Of a stretch of 64,000 nt of DNA, positions 54,752-63,144 are shown piece by piece. Origin of the DNA: CAZOOR01 sp964581505 (GTDB lineage: Bacteria; Bacteroidota; Ignavibacteria; Kapaibacteriales; UBA2268); NCBI GenBank assembly GCA_964581505.1, contig CAZOOR010000003.1, forward strand, positions 1-64,000. Direction: 5' to 3'. The notes under the pieces were generated by a model. The model was given only the letters and a program-made list of their open reading frames with translations, ran no database searches and had not been told where the DNA came from. The position numbers and the translations under genes were made by a program. The stretch's first letter is position 1. The number at the start of each line of letters is the position of its first letter.

Positions 54752-56065
54752 CTATTTAACTTTGTTAACTTTGGAATGGAGTTCATTTAAAAGAGAATGA
54801 ATAATCTTATCACTTGTGCCGAGATTGGAAATGATGTAGTTCCGAGCAATTTCGCCCTTCTTTTTTCTTTTATTCTTATCGCCCAGCATTGCCAGCCAAT
54901 TGTAGGTGTCGTCTTGATTATATACTACTGTCAATGCTTCTACATTTAATAGATTGACGGCATCAGGAGAATTATTGATTTTCTTTGCTGTGGCAATAGG
55001 AAGTCCGTAGCCTGCCGCCTCGGTTACGCTATGAATACCGGCACCAAACCCCCCACCAATATATGCGGCATCTGCAAATGAATATAGAGCAAGAAGTTTA
55101 CCGATACTGTCCACGATGATATGTTTGTTACTCATTCTATCGGCAATTATCTTATTGTCATTTGTATTCTTTATTAATTCGATTAATTCGGAAAGTAGTA
55201 GTGCGTCAATCCTCGTTTTCAATTTTGTAATATGTCGGCTTGTCGGTTCGTGTGGTACAAAAATACACCTGTAATTGAATCTATCTTTATTTATATGCCC
55301 CAAAGCAGGGATTAATATGTCTTCATCAGGTTCCCAAGTACTACCGGCGACAAGTGTAAATTGATTGCTAAATAATTCTTTTGGCAGTAATTCATTGTTG
55401 CGATTATTATCAACTGCGGCAAAAATTCTATCAAAACGTGGGTCGGTTGCAGTGATAATCTGTGAATTAATATACAAAGATTCAAAGAAATCCGTATGCG
55501 TTTTCCCGACTGTATATATTTTATTGAATAATGAATAATTTGAAGCAAAGAATTGATTAACCAATTCTATTGATGCTAATTTAGACTTAGCAGGCTTGGT
55601 AGCCGCAATAAGAAATAGAGGTATTTCTCGCTTATGGCATTCATAGAGATAATTGTGCCATAAGTCGTAACGTATGAATACGGATAAATCAGGTTTGTAC
55701 TTATCCAGAAAACGCTTGACATTAGCTCTACTGTCTGCCGGTAGATAAATTACTGCATCTGCAAATTGATAATCCTTTTGATTTTCGTATCCGGAGGGTG
55801 AGTAAAATGTAACAAGAATTTTAATATGTTTATTATCTGTTTTCAGTTTCTCAATAATGTATTTAGCCTGCTCGAACTCACCCATTGATGCCGAATGAAA
55901 CCATATTAACTTATCCGAGCTGTTGCGTCGAATTTCGGTATTATTGAAAATACTTTTCCAATTCTTCTGACGCATTTTTAGCTTGGGCAGAAACAAGGAA
56001 AGAATCGGCACGAGTAATTTCATTACCGGAATAATAAAAATATTATATATGAAATGATAAAACAT
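54752..56065 (-). CDS. waaA: 3-deoxy-D-manno-octulosonic-acid transferase
   Basis: WaaA (KdtA) adds Kdo to lipid A at the inner face of the cytoplasmic membrane. The 437-residue protein has the N-terminal membrane anchor (FIYNIFIIPVMKLLVPIL), IWFHSASMGEFEQAKYII with the catalytic Glu, the VFIRYDLWHNYLYE region, VAGSTWEPDEDILIPAL, FVPHEPTSRHI and the donor-site AAYIGGGFGAGIHSVTEAAGYGLPI. This shows the organism makes LPS. The ATG at 56065 gives the expected family N-terminus. It lies only a few bases after the trxB terminator. Confidence 0.93.
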   Translation of the reverse strand: MFYHFIYNIFIIPVMKLLVPILSLFLPKLKMRQKNWKSIFNNTEIRRNSSDKLIWFHSASMGEFEQAKYIIEKLKTDNKHIKILVTFYSPSGYENQKDYQFADAVIYLPADSRANVKRFLDKYKPDLSVFIRYDLWHNYLYECHKREIPLFLIAATKPAKSKLASIELVNQFFASNYSLFNKIYTVGKTHTDFFESLYINSQIITATDPRFDRIFAAVDNNRNNELLPKELFSNQFTLVAGSTWEPDEDILIPALGHINKDRFNYRCIFVPHEPTSRHITKLKTRIDALLLSELIELIKNTNDNKIIADRMSNKHIIVDSIGKLLALYSFADAAYIGGGFGAGIHSVTEAAGYGLPIATAKKINNSPDAVNLLNVEALTVVYNQDDTYNWLAMLGDKNKRKKKGEIARNYIISNLGTSDKIIHSLLNELHSKVNKVK

Positions 56066-56067
56066 AA

Positions 56068-56100
56068 TAAAAAAAGGGCAGTTCTGATACTGCCCTTATT
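56068..56100 (-). terminator. Intrinsic terminator between trxB and waaA
   Basis: On the minus strand AAGGGCAGT pairs with ACTGCCCTT around ATCAGA (56097-56074), followed by a run of T down to 56067. The waaA ATG follows immediately at 56065, so the hairpin ends trxB transcripts but also sits at the waaA start. Confidence 0.85.
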
Positions 56101-56110
56101 GATAATAGAA

Positions 56111-57055
56111 TTATAAATTTTCACCAAGCCAGCGTTCGGCATCAATTGCCGCCATACAGCCTGTGCCGGCAGCGGATATAGCCTGACGATATACAGAATC
56201 CTGTACATCACCGCAAGCAAATACGCCCGGAATATTTGTATATGTCGATTTCGGCTTTGTGATTAGATAGCCTGTTTCGTCCTTGTCCAGAGTATCACCG
56301 AATACCTCTGTGTTAGGCACATGCCCGATAGCATAAAAAACGCCGTCAGCAGGTACTTCGCTGATTTCGTCTGTCTTTGTGTTTCGTACTTTCAGCTTTG
56401 TTAATTTCGGAAAACCATTGACTTCTTCACCAAGAAATTCTTCGATAACGTAGTTAAGCATCCAGTCGATTTTTGGATTTTTCTTTGCTTGCTCAATCAT
56501 AATTTTTGAAGCACGCAGATAGTCTCTACGATGTAAAATTGTTACTTTGCTTGCAAAGTGTGTCAAGTAGTTAGCTTCTTCCATTGCAGAGTCGCCACCA
56601 CCAATAATGTACACGTGTTGGTCGCGGAAGAAGAATCCATCGCAAGTGGCGCAAGCGGAAATGCCGTATCCCCAATATTTTTCTTCGCCCTTATAGTGAA
56701 GTCTGCGAGCAGTGGCACCGGTAGAAATAATAACGGCATCAGCAGTATATTCCTTGTCTGCCGAAGACCACATTCTAAACGGTCTTTCGGAAAAATCGAC
56801 TTTTTTAATAGTCTCAAAAATTGATTTGGCACCGAATTTATGTGCTTGCTTTCGCATAATTTCCATAAGTTCAGGACCTTGTACTCCATCGGGGAAACCC
56901 GGATAATTTTCAACTTCCGTTGTAATTGTCAGCTGTCCGCCGGGCTGGTCGCCCAAAAAAACTACTGTATCCAATAATGCGCGCCCCGTATATATTGCGG
57001 CTGTCAATCCCGCAGGACCCGAACCGATTACTATCACTTTGTGATGTTCTGCCAT
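56111..57055 (-). CDS. trxB: Thioredoxin reductase
   Basis: This flavoprotein passes electrons from NADPH to thioredoxin. The 314-residue protein has the FAD motif VIGSGPAGLTAAIYTGRA, the redox-active CATCDG (CxxC), the NADPH motif IIGGGDSAMEEANYL with HRRDYLRASK, and the final GVFACGDVQD plus RQAISAAGTGCMAAIDA. Length is typical of the low-molecular-weight bacterial enzyme. It is followed by a terminator. Confidence 0.96.
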   Translation of the reverse strand: MAEHHKVIVIGSGPAGLTAAIYTGRALLDTVVFLGDQPGGQLTITTEVENYPGFPDGVQGPELMEIMRKQAHKFGAKSIFETIKKVDFSERPFRMWSSADKEYTADAVIISTGATARRLHYKGEEKYWGYGISACATCDGFFFRDQHVYIIGGGDSAMEEANYLTHFASKVTILHRRDYLRASKIMIEQAKKNPKIDWMLNYVIEEFLGEEVNGFPKLTKLKVRNTKTDEISEVPADGVFYAIGHVPNTEVFGDTLDKDETGYLITKPKSTYTNIPGVFACGDVQDSVYRQAISAAGTGCMAAIDAERWLGENL

Positions 57056-57182
57056 TTAAACCTCATTTATTTATATAAAAAAATACTCAAAATTTTTTCT
57101 ATTTGACGATTATGTTTAGATTGTAATATTAATTATTTGAAAATTTAACAAAAAGTTTTTTTAATTTTTCTTTTTGAGTAAT

Positions 57183-58235
57183 ATGTTTGAATCATTGAAA
57201 TTTCTGGAACTGACGACTAATCCATATATAGATGTACTGTTCAAATTCATTGCCTTTGTTGTTGTTTTGTTTGTTCTCGAATTTATTATTAATCGTGTAT
57301 TCAGAAAACTTACGAGAAAAACCACCACTGATTTAGATGATGTTTTGGTAGAAATTCTTCATAGACCAATTCTTTATACAATAGTTGTGTCTGGTATTTA
57401 TTTTGCTATTAGGGATTTGCAGCCGTCCGCTTCTTTATTGCTCCTGTCGCAACGATTATTTTATTCTATTTTATTGATTTCTTGGACGATTACCGCCTTT
57501 GGTCTTACTCGCAAAATTATTGTCAGCATACTATTCAAATTATTTCAGATAAGTGGTTTGCGCGATGATGCCGTTCCTGCATTAACGAGTCTTCTGAAAA
57601 TCATCATAATTGTCGTCTCGCTCATTATTTTTCTGGCAATATGGGGAGTGGATTTGGCACCAATGCTGACTTCGGCGAGTATAATGTCGGCTGTTGTGCT
57701 ATTTGCCGCTAAGGATACTATTTCAAATTTCTTTGCGGGGTTTACTATTATTGTTGACCAACCGTATAAGATAGGTGATTATGTAGATTTATCAACCGAA
57801 AGGGGAGAGGTTGTGGAAATTGGGCTTCGTAGTACTCGTATCAAGACGCGTGATGATATATTGATTTCAATTCCCAATTCGATAATTGCAAATGAGAAGA
57901 TAATTAACGAAAGTGCGCCCGAGAAGAAATTTAGAGTTCGGGTACCTATTGGGGTCTCGTATAATTGTGATATTGAGTTAGTCGAAGATATTTTACTTCA
58001 AATCGCTAAGAATAATGATAATATTTATCCCGAACCGGAACCGCGTGTCCGTTTCAGAACATTTGGCGATTCGTCTCTTAATTTTGAATTACTTGGCTGG
58101 GCGAAAGAGCCTGAATTACGTGGTTTGACTATCCATCAAATTAATAAGGAAATTGTAAAGCAGTTCAGGGAGCATAGTATCGAAATCCCATATCCTCAAC
58201 GAGATTTGCATATTATTTCCAATCGAACGGAATGA
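57183..58235 (+). CDS. MscS-family mechanosensitive channel
   Basis: This 350-residue protein has four or five membrane helices in the first 180 residues and a MscS pore helix and beta domain. The pore region reads PMLTSASIMSAVVLFAAKDTISNFFAGFTIIVDQPYKIGDYV, followed by the GEVVEIGLRSTRIKTRDDILISIPNS beta domain and a C-terminal alpha/beta domain. The ATG at 57183 is preferred to TTG at 57174. It would open under membrane tension and release solutes on hypo-osmotic shock. Confidence 0.92.
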   Translation: MFESLKFLELTTNPYIDVLFKFIAFVVVLFVLEFIINRVFRKLTRKTTTDLDDVLVEILHRPILYTIVVSGIYFAIRDLQPSASLLLLSQRLFYSILLISWTITAFGLTRKIIVSILFKLFQISGLRDDAVPALTSLLKIIIIVVSLIIFLAIWGVDLAPMLTSASIMSAVVLFAAKDTISNFFAGFTIIVDQPYKIGDYVDLSTERGEVVEIGLRSTRIKTRDDILISIPNSIIANEKIINESAPEKKFRVRVPIGVSYNCDIELVEDILLQIAKNNDNIYPEPEPRVRFRTFGDSSLNFELLGWAKEPELRGLTIHQINKEIVKQFREHSIEIPYPQRDLHIISNRTE

Positions 58236-58248
58236 TGAAAGCATTATT

Positions 58249-58281
58249 AAAAAAGAGTCGCTATATGCGGCTCTTTTTTTG
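58249..58281. terminator. Bidirectional terminator after mscS
   Basis: AAAAGAGTCGC (58251-58261) pairs with GCGGCTCTTTT (58267-58277), one G-T mismatch, with A and T runs on both sides. It serves mscS (plus) and the convergent small gene at 58296 (minus). Confidence 0.85.
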
Positions 58282-58295
58282 TTTTACCGATTTAT

Positions 58296-58712
58296 TTATT
58301 CTTCTTCAAATGAAGTAGGCTCCCAATCTAAGCCGTCGCAGGGGATATATTCTTTTGTAATATGTTCATCATAGATTTTGCAAAGCTGACCACTTGATTC
58401 AAAGTATTTGCATTTGCCGCATAAAGTATTTTCTTCAATGTCCTTTATCTTTTTATCAAAGTTTTGAAACTGCTTCCAGCCCGGATATATAGCGGCAAAC
58501 CAAAAAATAAATAACGCAAGCCACCAATAGCCGTGAAATCTAAAAAACTGAATGAAGAAAAAACTGAACAAGACGATGATTGAAGCACGTAGAATAATAC
58601 CCCAAACAATAGAACCGACAGTTACGACAGGTTGTAGTGTGCCGTTCTCGTCTTCTTGTGTGCCTTCGCGAAATAGGAAAGCATCTGCTATTTTATCAAT
58701 ATATTTATCCAT
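58296..58712 (-). CDS. Small membrane protein with C-terminal Cys-rich tail
   Basis: This 138-residue protein has two membrane segments (about 38-58 and 62-83) and then a soluble tail with four cysteines: TLCGKCKYF, GQLCKIYDEH and YIPCDGLDW (CxxC-x9-C-x13-C-type spacing). A zinc or other metal site is plausible. The N-terminus (MDKYIDKIADAFLFREGTQEDENG) is cytoplasmic-looking. I do not recognise the family. The ATG at 58712 is preferred over one four codons upstream. Confidence 0.65.
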   Translation of the reverse strand: MDKYIDKIADAFLFREGTQEDENGTLQPVVTVGSIVWGIILRASIIVLFSFFFIQFFRFHGYWWLALFIFWFAAIYPGWKQFQNFDKKIKDIEENTLCGKCKYFESSGQLCKIYDEHITKEYIPCDGLDWEPTSFEEE

Positions 58713-58837
58713 AATCATATACACGTATCAATGTGCTTTTTTTTGTATTTGTTGAAAAATATAAAAAAGTTGTTATGTTATTACGTCAAGTATTGATAAA
58801 TTAATTCTTTTTTAGCAGCAAATTTCAAAAAACCTTT

Positions 58838-60712
58838 ATTTGTAGCAAGATAACCATATTACCTGAGTTCATCGCTAATCAAATTGCCGCCGGAGAAGTT
58901 GTGCAAAGACCGGAATCGGTTGTAAAGGAATTAGTGGAAAACTCGCTTGATGCCGGAGCGGATTCTGTACTTGTACGCGTAAAAGATGCCGGCAAACAAT
59001 TACTGCATATTGTTGATAACGGGAGTGGAATGAGCAAGGAGGATTTATTGCTCTCAATCACTCGCCACGCTACAAGTAAGATTTTAACTATCGAAGACCT
59101 TGAATTAATTAAATCCTATGGTTTTCGTGGTGAGGCTCTTGCTTCCATTGCCGCTGTTTCAAATCTCGAAATTCGTTCCCGTATTGCCGGTTCCGAACAT
59201 GGCTGGAAATTGACAGTAGAGCCTATGGGTGAGCCGAATATTCAACCCGTGCAAATGGACAAGGGGACACAGGTCTTTGTGCGTAACCTATTCTACAACC
59301 TACCTGCACGGCGTAAATTTTTGAAATCAAATTTAACGGAATTTAGATATATAGCCGATACTATGCTGAAATTCGGTTTATCTGCGATTGATAGTAGGCT
59401 TACTTTCTATGATGATGAAAAACTTATATTCGATGTCAAGAAAGGGACACTGCTCGAAAGAATAAATACATTGATGGGTGAAAATACGGCAAATTCCGTT
59501 ATCAAACTTGACTATGCTACAAATGATATTAAGATATGGGGCTATGCCGGCAAACCGCAGCTTGCAAAAAAATCACGGAGCAATCAATATCTCTTTCTCA
59601 ATGGACGGAGTATTATCAGCAAGTCGCTTAACCACGCTGTATTTTCTGCATTCGAGCATTTGCTGGAAAAAAGCGCCCATCCGTTTTTTGTTATCAATAT
59701 TGAAATTAATACTGATAAATATGACGTCAATGTACATCCGCAGAAGCACGAAGTAAAGTTTGAAGACGAAAGAATTGTTTACTCTGCAATCAGACGGGCT
59801 GTCTCAAACGCTTTGAATGAAAATAATATGACTCCGTCAATTAATTTGGACACTACCGCTACTGCCGGTATGCCGCGATTTACGTTGTCCAATACAGCCG
59901 ACAACAATCCTGCATTAATCAATAAGGAAACCGGTGAAATTATTGAATCACAGAGAAAAAGCGATTCATTTACTAATAAGCACACGGATAAGTTCTTGAC
60001 TCGTGATTTCAAACCAAGTGTTAAGCCGGCGGAGATTGCTTCCGTATTGACGGCATTTGATGCGGTTTTTGCCAAAAGCGATAATAATATAATTGAACCC
60101 GAGCAAACAGTGGCGTTTAATAATCAACCCGTTATTGATTCAGCTCAATTTTTCTGGCAATTGCATTCCAAGTATATTTTTGCCCAGACCGAAGATGGCT
60201 GCATTGTGATAGACCAGCATGCGGCACACGAAAGAATTATTTATGAAAAAGCCTTGGCAATGATGAATAATCATTTTGCTCAAACTCAGGAAGTCCTTTT
60301 TCCTATTGATATATCTTTAACCCCCAGCGAAATGAGTTTTGCAAAGGAAATAAAAACGGAGCTTACTCAATTGGGATATATTTTCGAGTTGATTGAACCT
60401 AACAAGGCGATACTGAGCGGAGTGCCGATAGATGTTGCCGGAAATGAGGAAACGAGAACTTTTAAAGAAATAATTGAATTATTTGAAGAAGAACAGAAAA
60501 TAAGAAGCACAAATAAACGTGATAACTTAGCAGCATCATTTGCTTGTAAAGCCGCAATCAAGACGGGCAAAACATTAAGCCAAGATGAGATGCTGAATTT
60601 ATTTAATGATTTGATGAAATGCAATGTCCCCTATGCCTGTCCGCATGGCAGACCTGTTATATTGAATTTCAAACTAACTGATTTTGATAAAAAGTTTGGC
60701 AGATTACTGTAG
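58838..60712 (+). CDS. mutL: DNA mismatch repair protein MutL (non-canonical start)
   Basis: MutL links MutS to downstream repair steps. The conserved N-terminus (KITILPEFIANQIAAGEVV) is encoded from 58847, but no ATG, GTG or TTG precedes it in frame. The upstream frame begins after a stop at 58802, and the nearest codon usable as start is ATT at 58838. A GTG at 58901 would cut off the N-terminal ATPase strand and is rejected. GHKL motifs ELVENSLDAGA, VDNGSGM, RHATSKI and GFRGEALASIAAVS follow. The C-terminus has DQHAAHERIIYE, the metal motif of endonuclease-type MutL, and CPHGRP. Length is 624 residues. Alternatively a one-base indel near 58843 destroyed a TTG start. Confidence 0.85.
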   Translation: MCSKITILPEFIANQIAAGEVVQRPESVVKELVENSLDAGADSVLVRVKDAGKQLLHIVDNGSGMSKEDLLLSITRHATSKILTIEDLELIKSYGFRGEALASIAAVSNLEIRSRIAGSEHGWKLTVEPMGEPNIQPVQMDKGTQVFVRNLFYNLPARRKFLKSNLTEFRYIADTMLKFGLSAIDSRLTFYDDEKLIFDVKKGTLLERINTLMGENTANSVIKLDYATNDIKIWGYAGKPQLAKKSRSNQYLFLNGRSIISKSLNHAVFSAFEHLLEKSAHPFFVINIEINTDKYDVNVHPQKHEVKFEDERIVYSAIRRAVSNALNENNMTPSINLDTTATAGMPRFTLSNTADNNPALINKETGEIIESQRKSDSFTNKHTDKFLTRDFKPSVKPAEIASVLTAFDAVFAKSDNNIIEPEQTVAFNNQPVIDSAQFFWQLHSKYIFAQTEDGCIVIDQHAAHERIIYEKALAMMNNHFAQTQEVLFPIDISLTPSEMSFAKEIKTELTQLGYIFELIEPNKAILSGVPIDVAGNEETRTFKEIIELFEEEQKIRSTNKRDNLAASFACKAAIKTGKTLSQDEMLNLFNDLMKCNVPYACPHGRPVILNFKLTDFDKKFGRLL

Positions 60713-60718
60713 AATTTT

Positions 60719-62254
60719 ATGATAGAAAAAGTACGACCTAAAAGAAAAAGAAGAAGTGCATTAAATGTTGTAGCCGCCGCTACCAGTGCCGATGATTCAA
60801 TCATTATTGCAGAACCTATGCTTAAGCAAATCGGCAAAATTGCAGACCAATTAAATGTCGAGATTTATATTGTCGGCGGATATGTTCGTGATTATTATCT
60901 GAAGAAAAAGCGAACGGATTTTGATTTTACTATTGTCGGCGATGCTCTTGAATTTGCTAAGGAAATTGCAAAAATATTTAAATCGAAAGCAATTACTTTT
61001 CCTAAATTCAGAACGGCTATGGTGCCTATCGGTAAGTATAAGTTCGAGTTTGTAGGCACTCGCAAGGAGGAATATAAATCCAACAGTCGCAAGCCGATTG
61101 TTACAATAGGCACATTGGAAGATGACTTACGCCGTAGAGACTTTACGATTAATGCTATTGCCGTCAGCTTGAACAAAGATAATTTTGGTAAAGTTACCGA
61201 TAAATTTAATGGTCTGACAGATATTAGGTCGAAAATATTAAAAACACCATTAGACCCACCGACAACTTTTACAGATGACCCTTTGCGTATGTTGCGTGCT
61301 ATTCGATTTGCTTCCCAACTTGGTTTTCTGATTCATCAGGCTTGTTATTTTGCTATCAAGCGATTGGCAACACGAATTGAAATTATTTCGCAGGAGCGTA
61401 TCAGAGATGAATTCCTAAAAATACTTGCATCTCCAAAGCCAAGCCATGGGCTGTATATGCTACACGATACGGGTTTGATGAAATTAATCTTCCCCGAATT
61501 AGCGGCTTTGGCGGGGGTCGAGGAAAAAAATATTGACGGACGCGTTTTCAAACATAAAGACGTTTTGCTTCATACTTTCCAAGTAGTAGATAATCTTGCG
61601 GAACAGACCGATAATATTTGGTTGAAGTTTGCCGCATTGATGCATGACATTGCTAAACCTATTACAAAGCGTTTTAATGAGAATACAGGTTGGACATTCC
61701 ACGGTCATGAGGAACTCGGAGCAAGGCACGTAGAGCGTGTTTTCAGACGTATGAGATTACCTATGGACAAAGTAGAATATGTCGAGAAACTTGTTCGGCT
61801 TCATCAGCGTCCAATGGCACTTGTGGACCATGGTGTTACTGATTCTGCCGTTAGACGCCTCGCATTCCATGCCGGTGGCGCCCTGGAAGATTTATTCCTT
61901 CTATGCAAAGCGGATATTACTACAAACAATCCGCGTCTTTCTTTTAAGTATTTCCAGAATTATGAAAGTGTTTTTCAGAAAGTTCTCACTGTACAGGAAA
62001 AGGACAAATTGCGTGAGTTCCAATCTCCTGTTAGAGGTGATGAGATTATGGAAATTACAGGTTTACCGCCCTCAAGAGTAATAGGTCAGCTTAAAACACG
62101 GATTGAAGAAGCTATTCTTGACGGGATTATTCCTAATGAGTATGAACCCGCAAAGGAATACTTTATTAAGAATAAAGATAAATGGCTCATTGATTTATTG
62201 CCACCTGTCGTTGATGATGATGATGAAAATATAGAAAAGAGAAGTAAACCCTAA
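60719..62254 (+). CDS. cca: CCA tRNA nucleotidyltransferase / poly(A) polymerase family with HD domain
   Basis: This enzyme adds or repairs the CCA end of tRNA. The 511-residue protein has IVGGYVRDYYL, the metal-binding DFDFTIVGDA, the RRDFTINAIAV motif, DDPLRMLRAIRFASQLGF and an HD phosphohydrolase motif LMHDIAKPITK with HGHEELGARHVERV downstream. The order is that of class II CCA-adding enzymes with an HD domain. A poly(A) polymerase cannot be excluded. It starts six bases after mutL and overlaps the convergent DUF58 gene by four bases. Confidence 0.93.
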   Translation: MIEKVRPKRKRRSALNVVAAATSADDSIIIAEPMLKQIGKIADQLNVEIYIVGGYVRDYYLKKKRTDFDFTIVGDALEFAKEIAKIFKSKAITFPKFRTAMVPIGKYKFEFVGTRKEEYKSNSRKPIVTIGTLEDDLRRRDFTINAIAVSLNKDNFGKVTDKFNGLTDIRSKILKTPLDPPTTFTDDPLRMLRAIRFASQLGFLIHQACYFAIKRLATRIEIISQERIRDEFLKILASPKPSHGLYMLHDTGLMKLIFPELAALAGVEEKNIDGRVFKHKDVLLHTFQVVDNLAEQTDNIWLKFAALMHDIAKPITKRFNENTGWTFHGHEELGARHVERVFRRMRLPMDKVEYVEKLVRLHQRPMALVDHGVTDSAVRRLAFHAGGALEDLFLLCKADITTNNPRLSFKYFQNYESVFQKVLTVQEKDKLREFQSPVRGDEIMEITGLPPSRVIGQLKTRIEEAILDGIIPNEYEPAKEYFIKNKDKWLIDLLPPVVDDDDENIEKRSKP

Positions 62255-63144
62255 ATTCTTGCCCGTTTTGACAAAAATTTTCGTAATGCTTTGTCGAATG
62301 TGTCAGATGTAGTAATTAAATTATAGTCTATATTATGATTATAACATTCCTTTTGGATATTATGTATATATGTATCCACGGCGGCTTTATATGATTTGCG
62401 TATTTGGTAGGGCTGTGTTATCATTTCTTCTTCACTCTCCATATCTACAAAATTTGCACTGCTACCGAACTTAAATTCAATTTCCTGTGGGTCGAGAATA
62501 TGGAAAACGACAACTTCGTGATTTCTATGGCGAAAATGCTTTAAGGCGTTTGTTACAGATATATCATCATCAAGGAAATCGCTCATTATTACAACCAAAC
62601 TGCGGCGGTTGATTCTTTCGGCAAGTTCGTCTAATGCCGCCGAAGTACCGGTCTGCTCGGAGGGTTCCGTGCTATCCAGTGTTTTTAATATTTCATATAG
62701 ATATGAAGTCTTTGAGCGGGGTGGTAGGAATGTTTTTAGATTTGTGTCGTAAAGAGCCAGACCAACTGCATCTCGCTGCTTAGTGAGCATATAGGATAAT
62801 GCGGCGGCAAGATAGATGGAGTACTCGAATTTAGATATATTGCCTTCGGACGCATATTTCATTGAGGCGCTTTTATCAACCGCTATCATACAACGAAGAT
62901 TTGTTTCTTCTTCATATTGCTTAATGAAATATTTATCCGTCCTACCATATACCTTCCAATCAATATGCTTTACTTCGTCTCCGGGATAGTATTGGCGATG
63001 TTCTGAAAATTCAACACTGAAGCCATGATAAGGTGAACGGTGTAAACCGGTGATAAAACCTTCTACCACCAACTTTGCCTTCAATTCGATTTTTTTCAAT
63101 CTGGCAATTGTTTTCGGATTTAGATATTTTCTGTAATCATCCAT
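62251..63144 (-). CDS. DUF58 (vWA-like) domain protein
   Basis: This is a 297-residue DUF58 protein. It has the family motif DEVKHIDWKVYGRTDKYFIKQYEEETNLR, and then a von Willebrand A-like core MIAVDKSASM (MIDAS-like DxSxS) with LVVIMSDFLDD. Such proteins are usually encoded with MoxR AAA ATPases and membrane vWA proteins. Those partners are not in this window and may lie to the left of lon on the minus strand only if lon is not the neighbour. Here its upstream neighbour is lon, one base away. The role is unknown. Confidence 0.88.
   Translation of the reverse strand: MDDYRKYLNPKTIARLKKIELKAKLVVEGFITGLHRSPYHGFSVEFSEHRQYYPGDEVKHIDWKVYGRTDKYFIKQYEEETNLRCMIAVDKSASMKYASEGNISKFEYSIYLAAALSYMLTKQRDAVGLALYDTNLKTFLPPRSKTSYLYEILKTLDSTEPSEQTGTSAALDELAERINRRSLVVIMSDFLDDDISVTNALKHFRHRNHEVVVFHILDPQEIEFKFGSSANFVDMESEEEMITQPYQIRKSYKAAVDTYIHNIQKECYNHNIDYNLITTSDTFDKALRKFLSKRARI

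Noticed and set aside
58901..60712. mutL starting at GTG 58901
   Set aside because: It would delete the conserved N-terminal strand and IANQIAAGEVV region needed by all MutL proteins, which is encoded in frame upstream.
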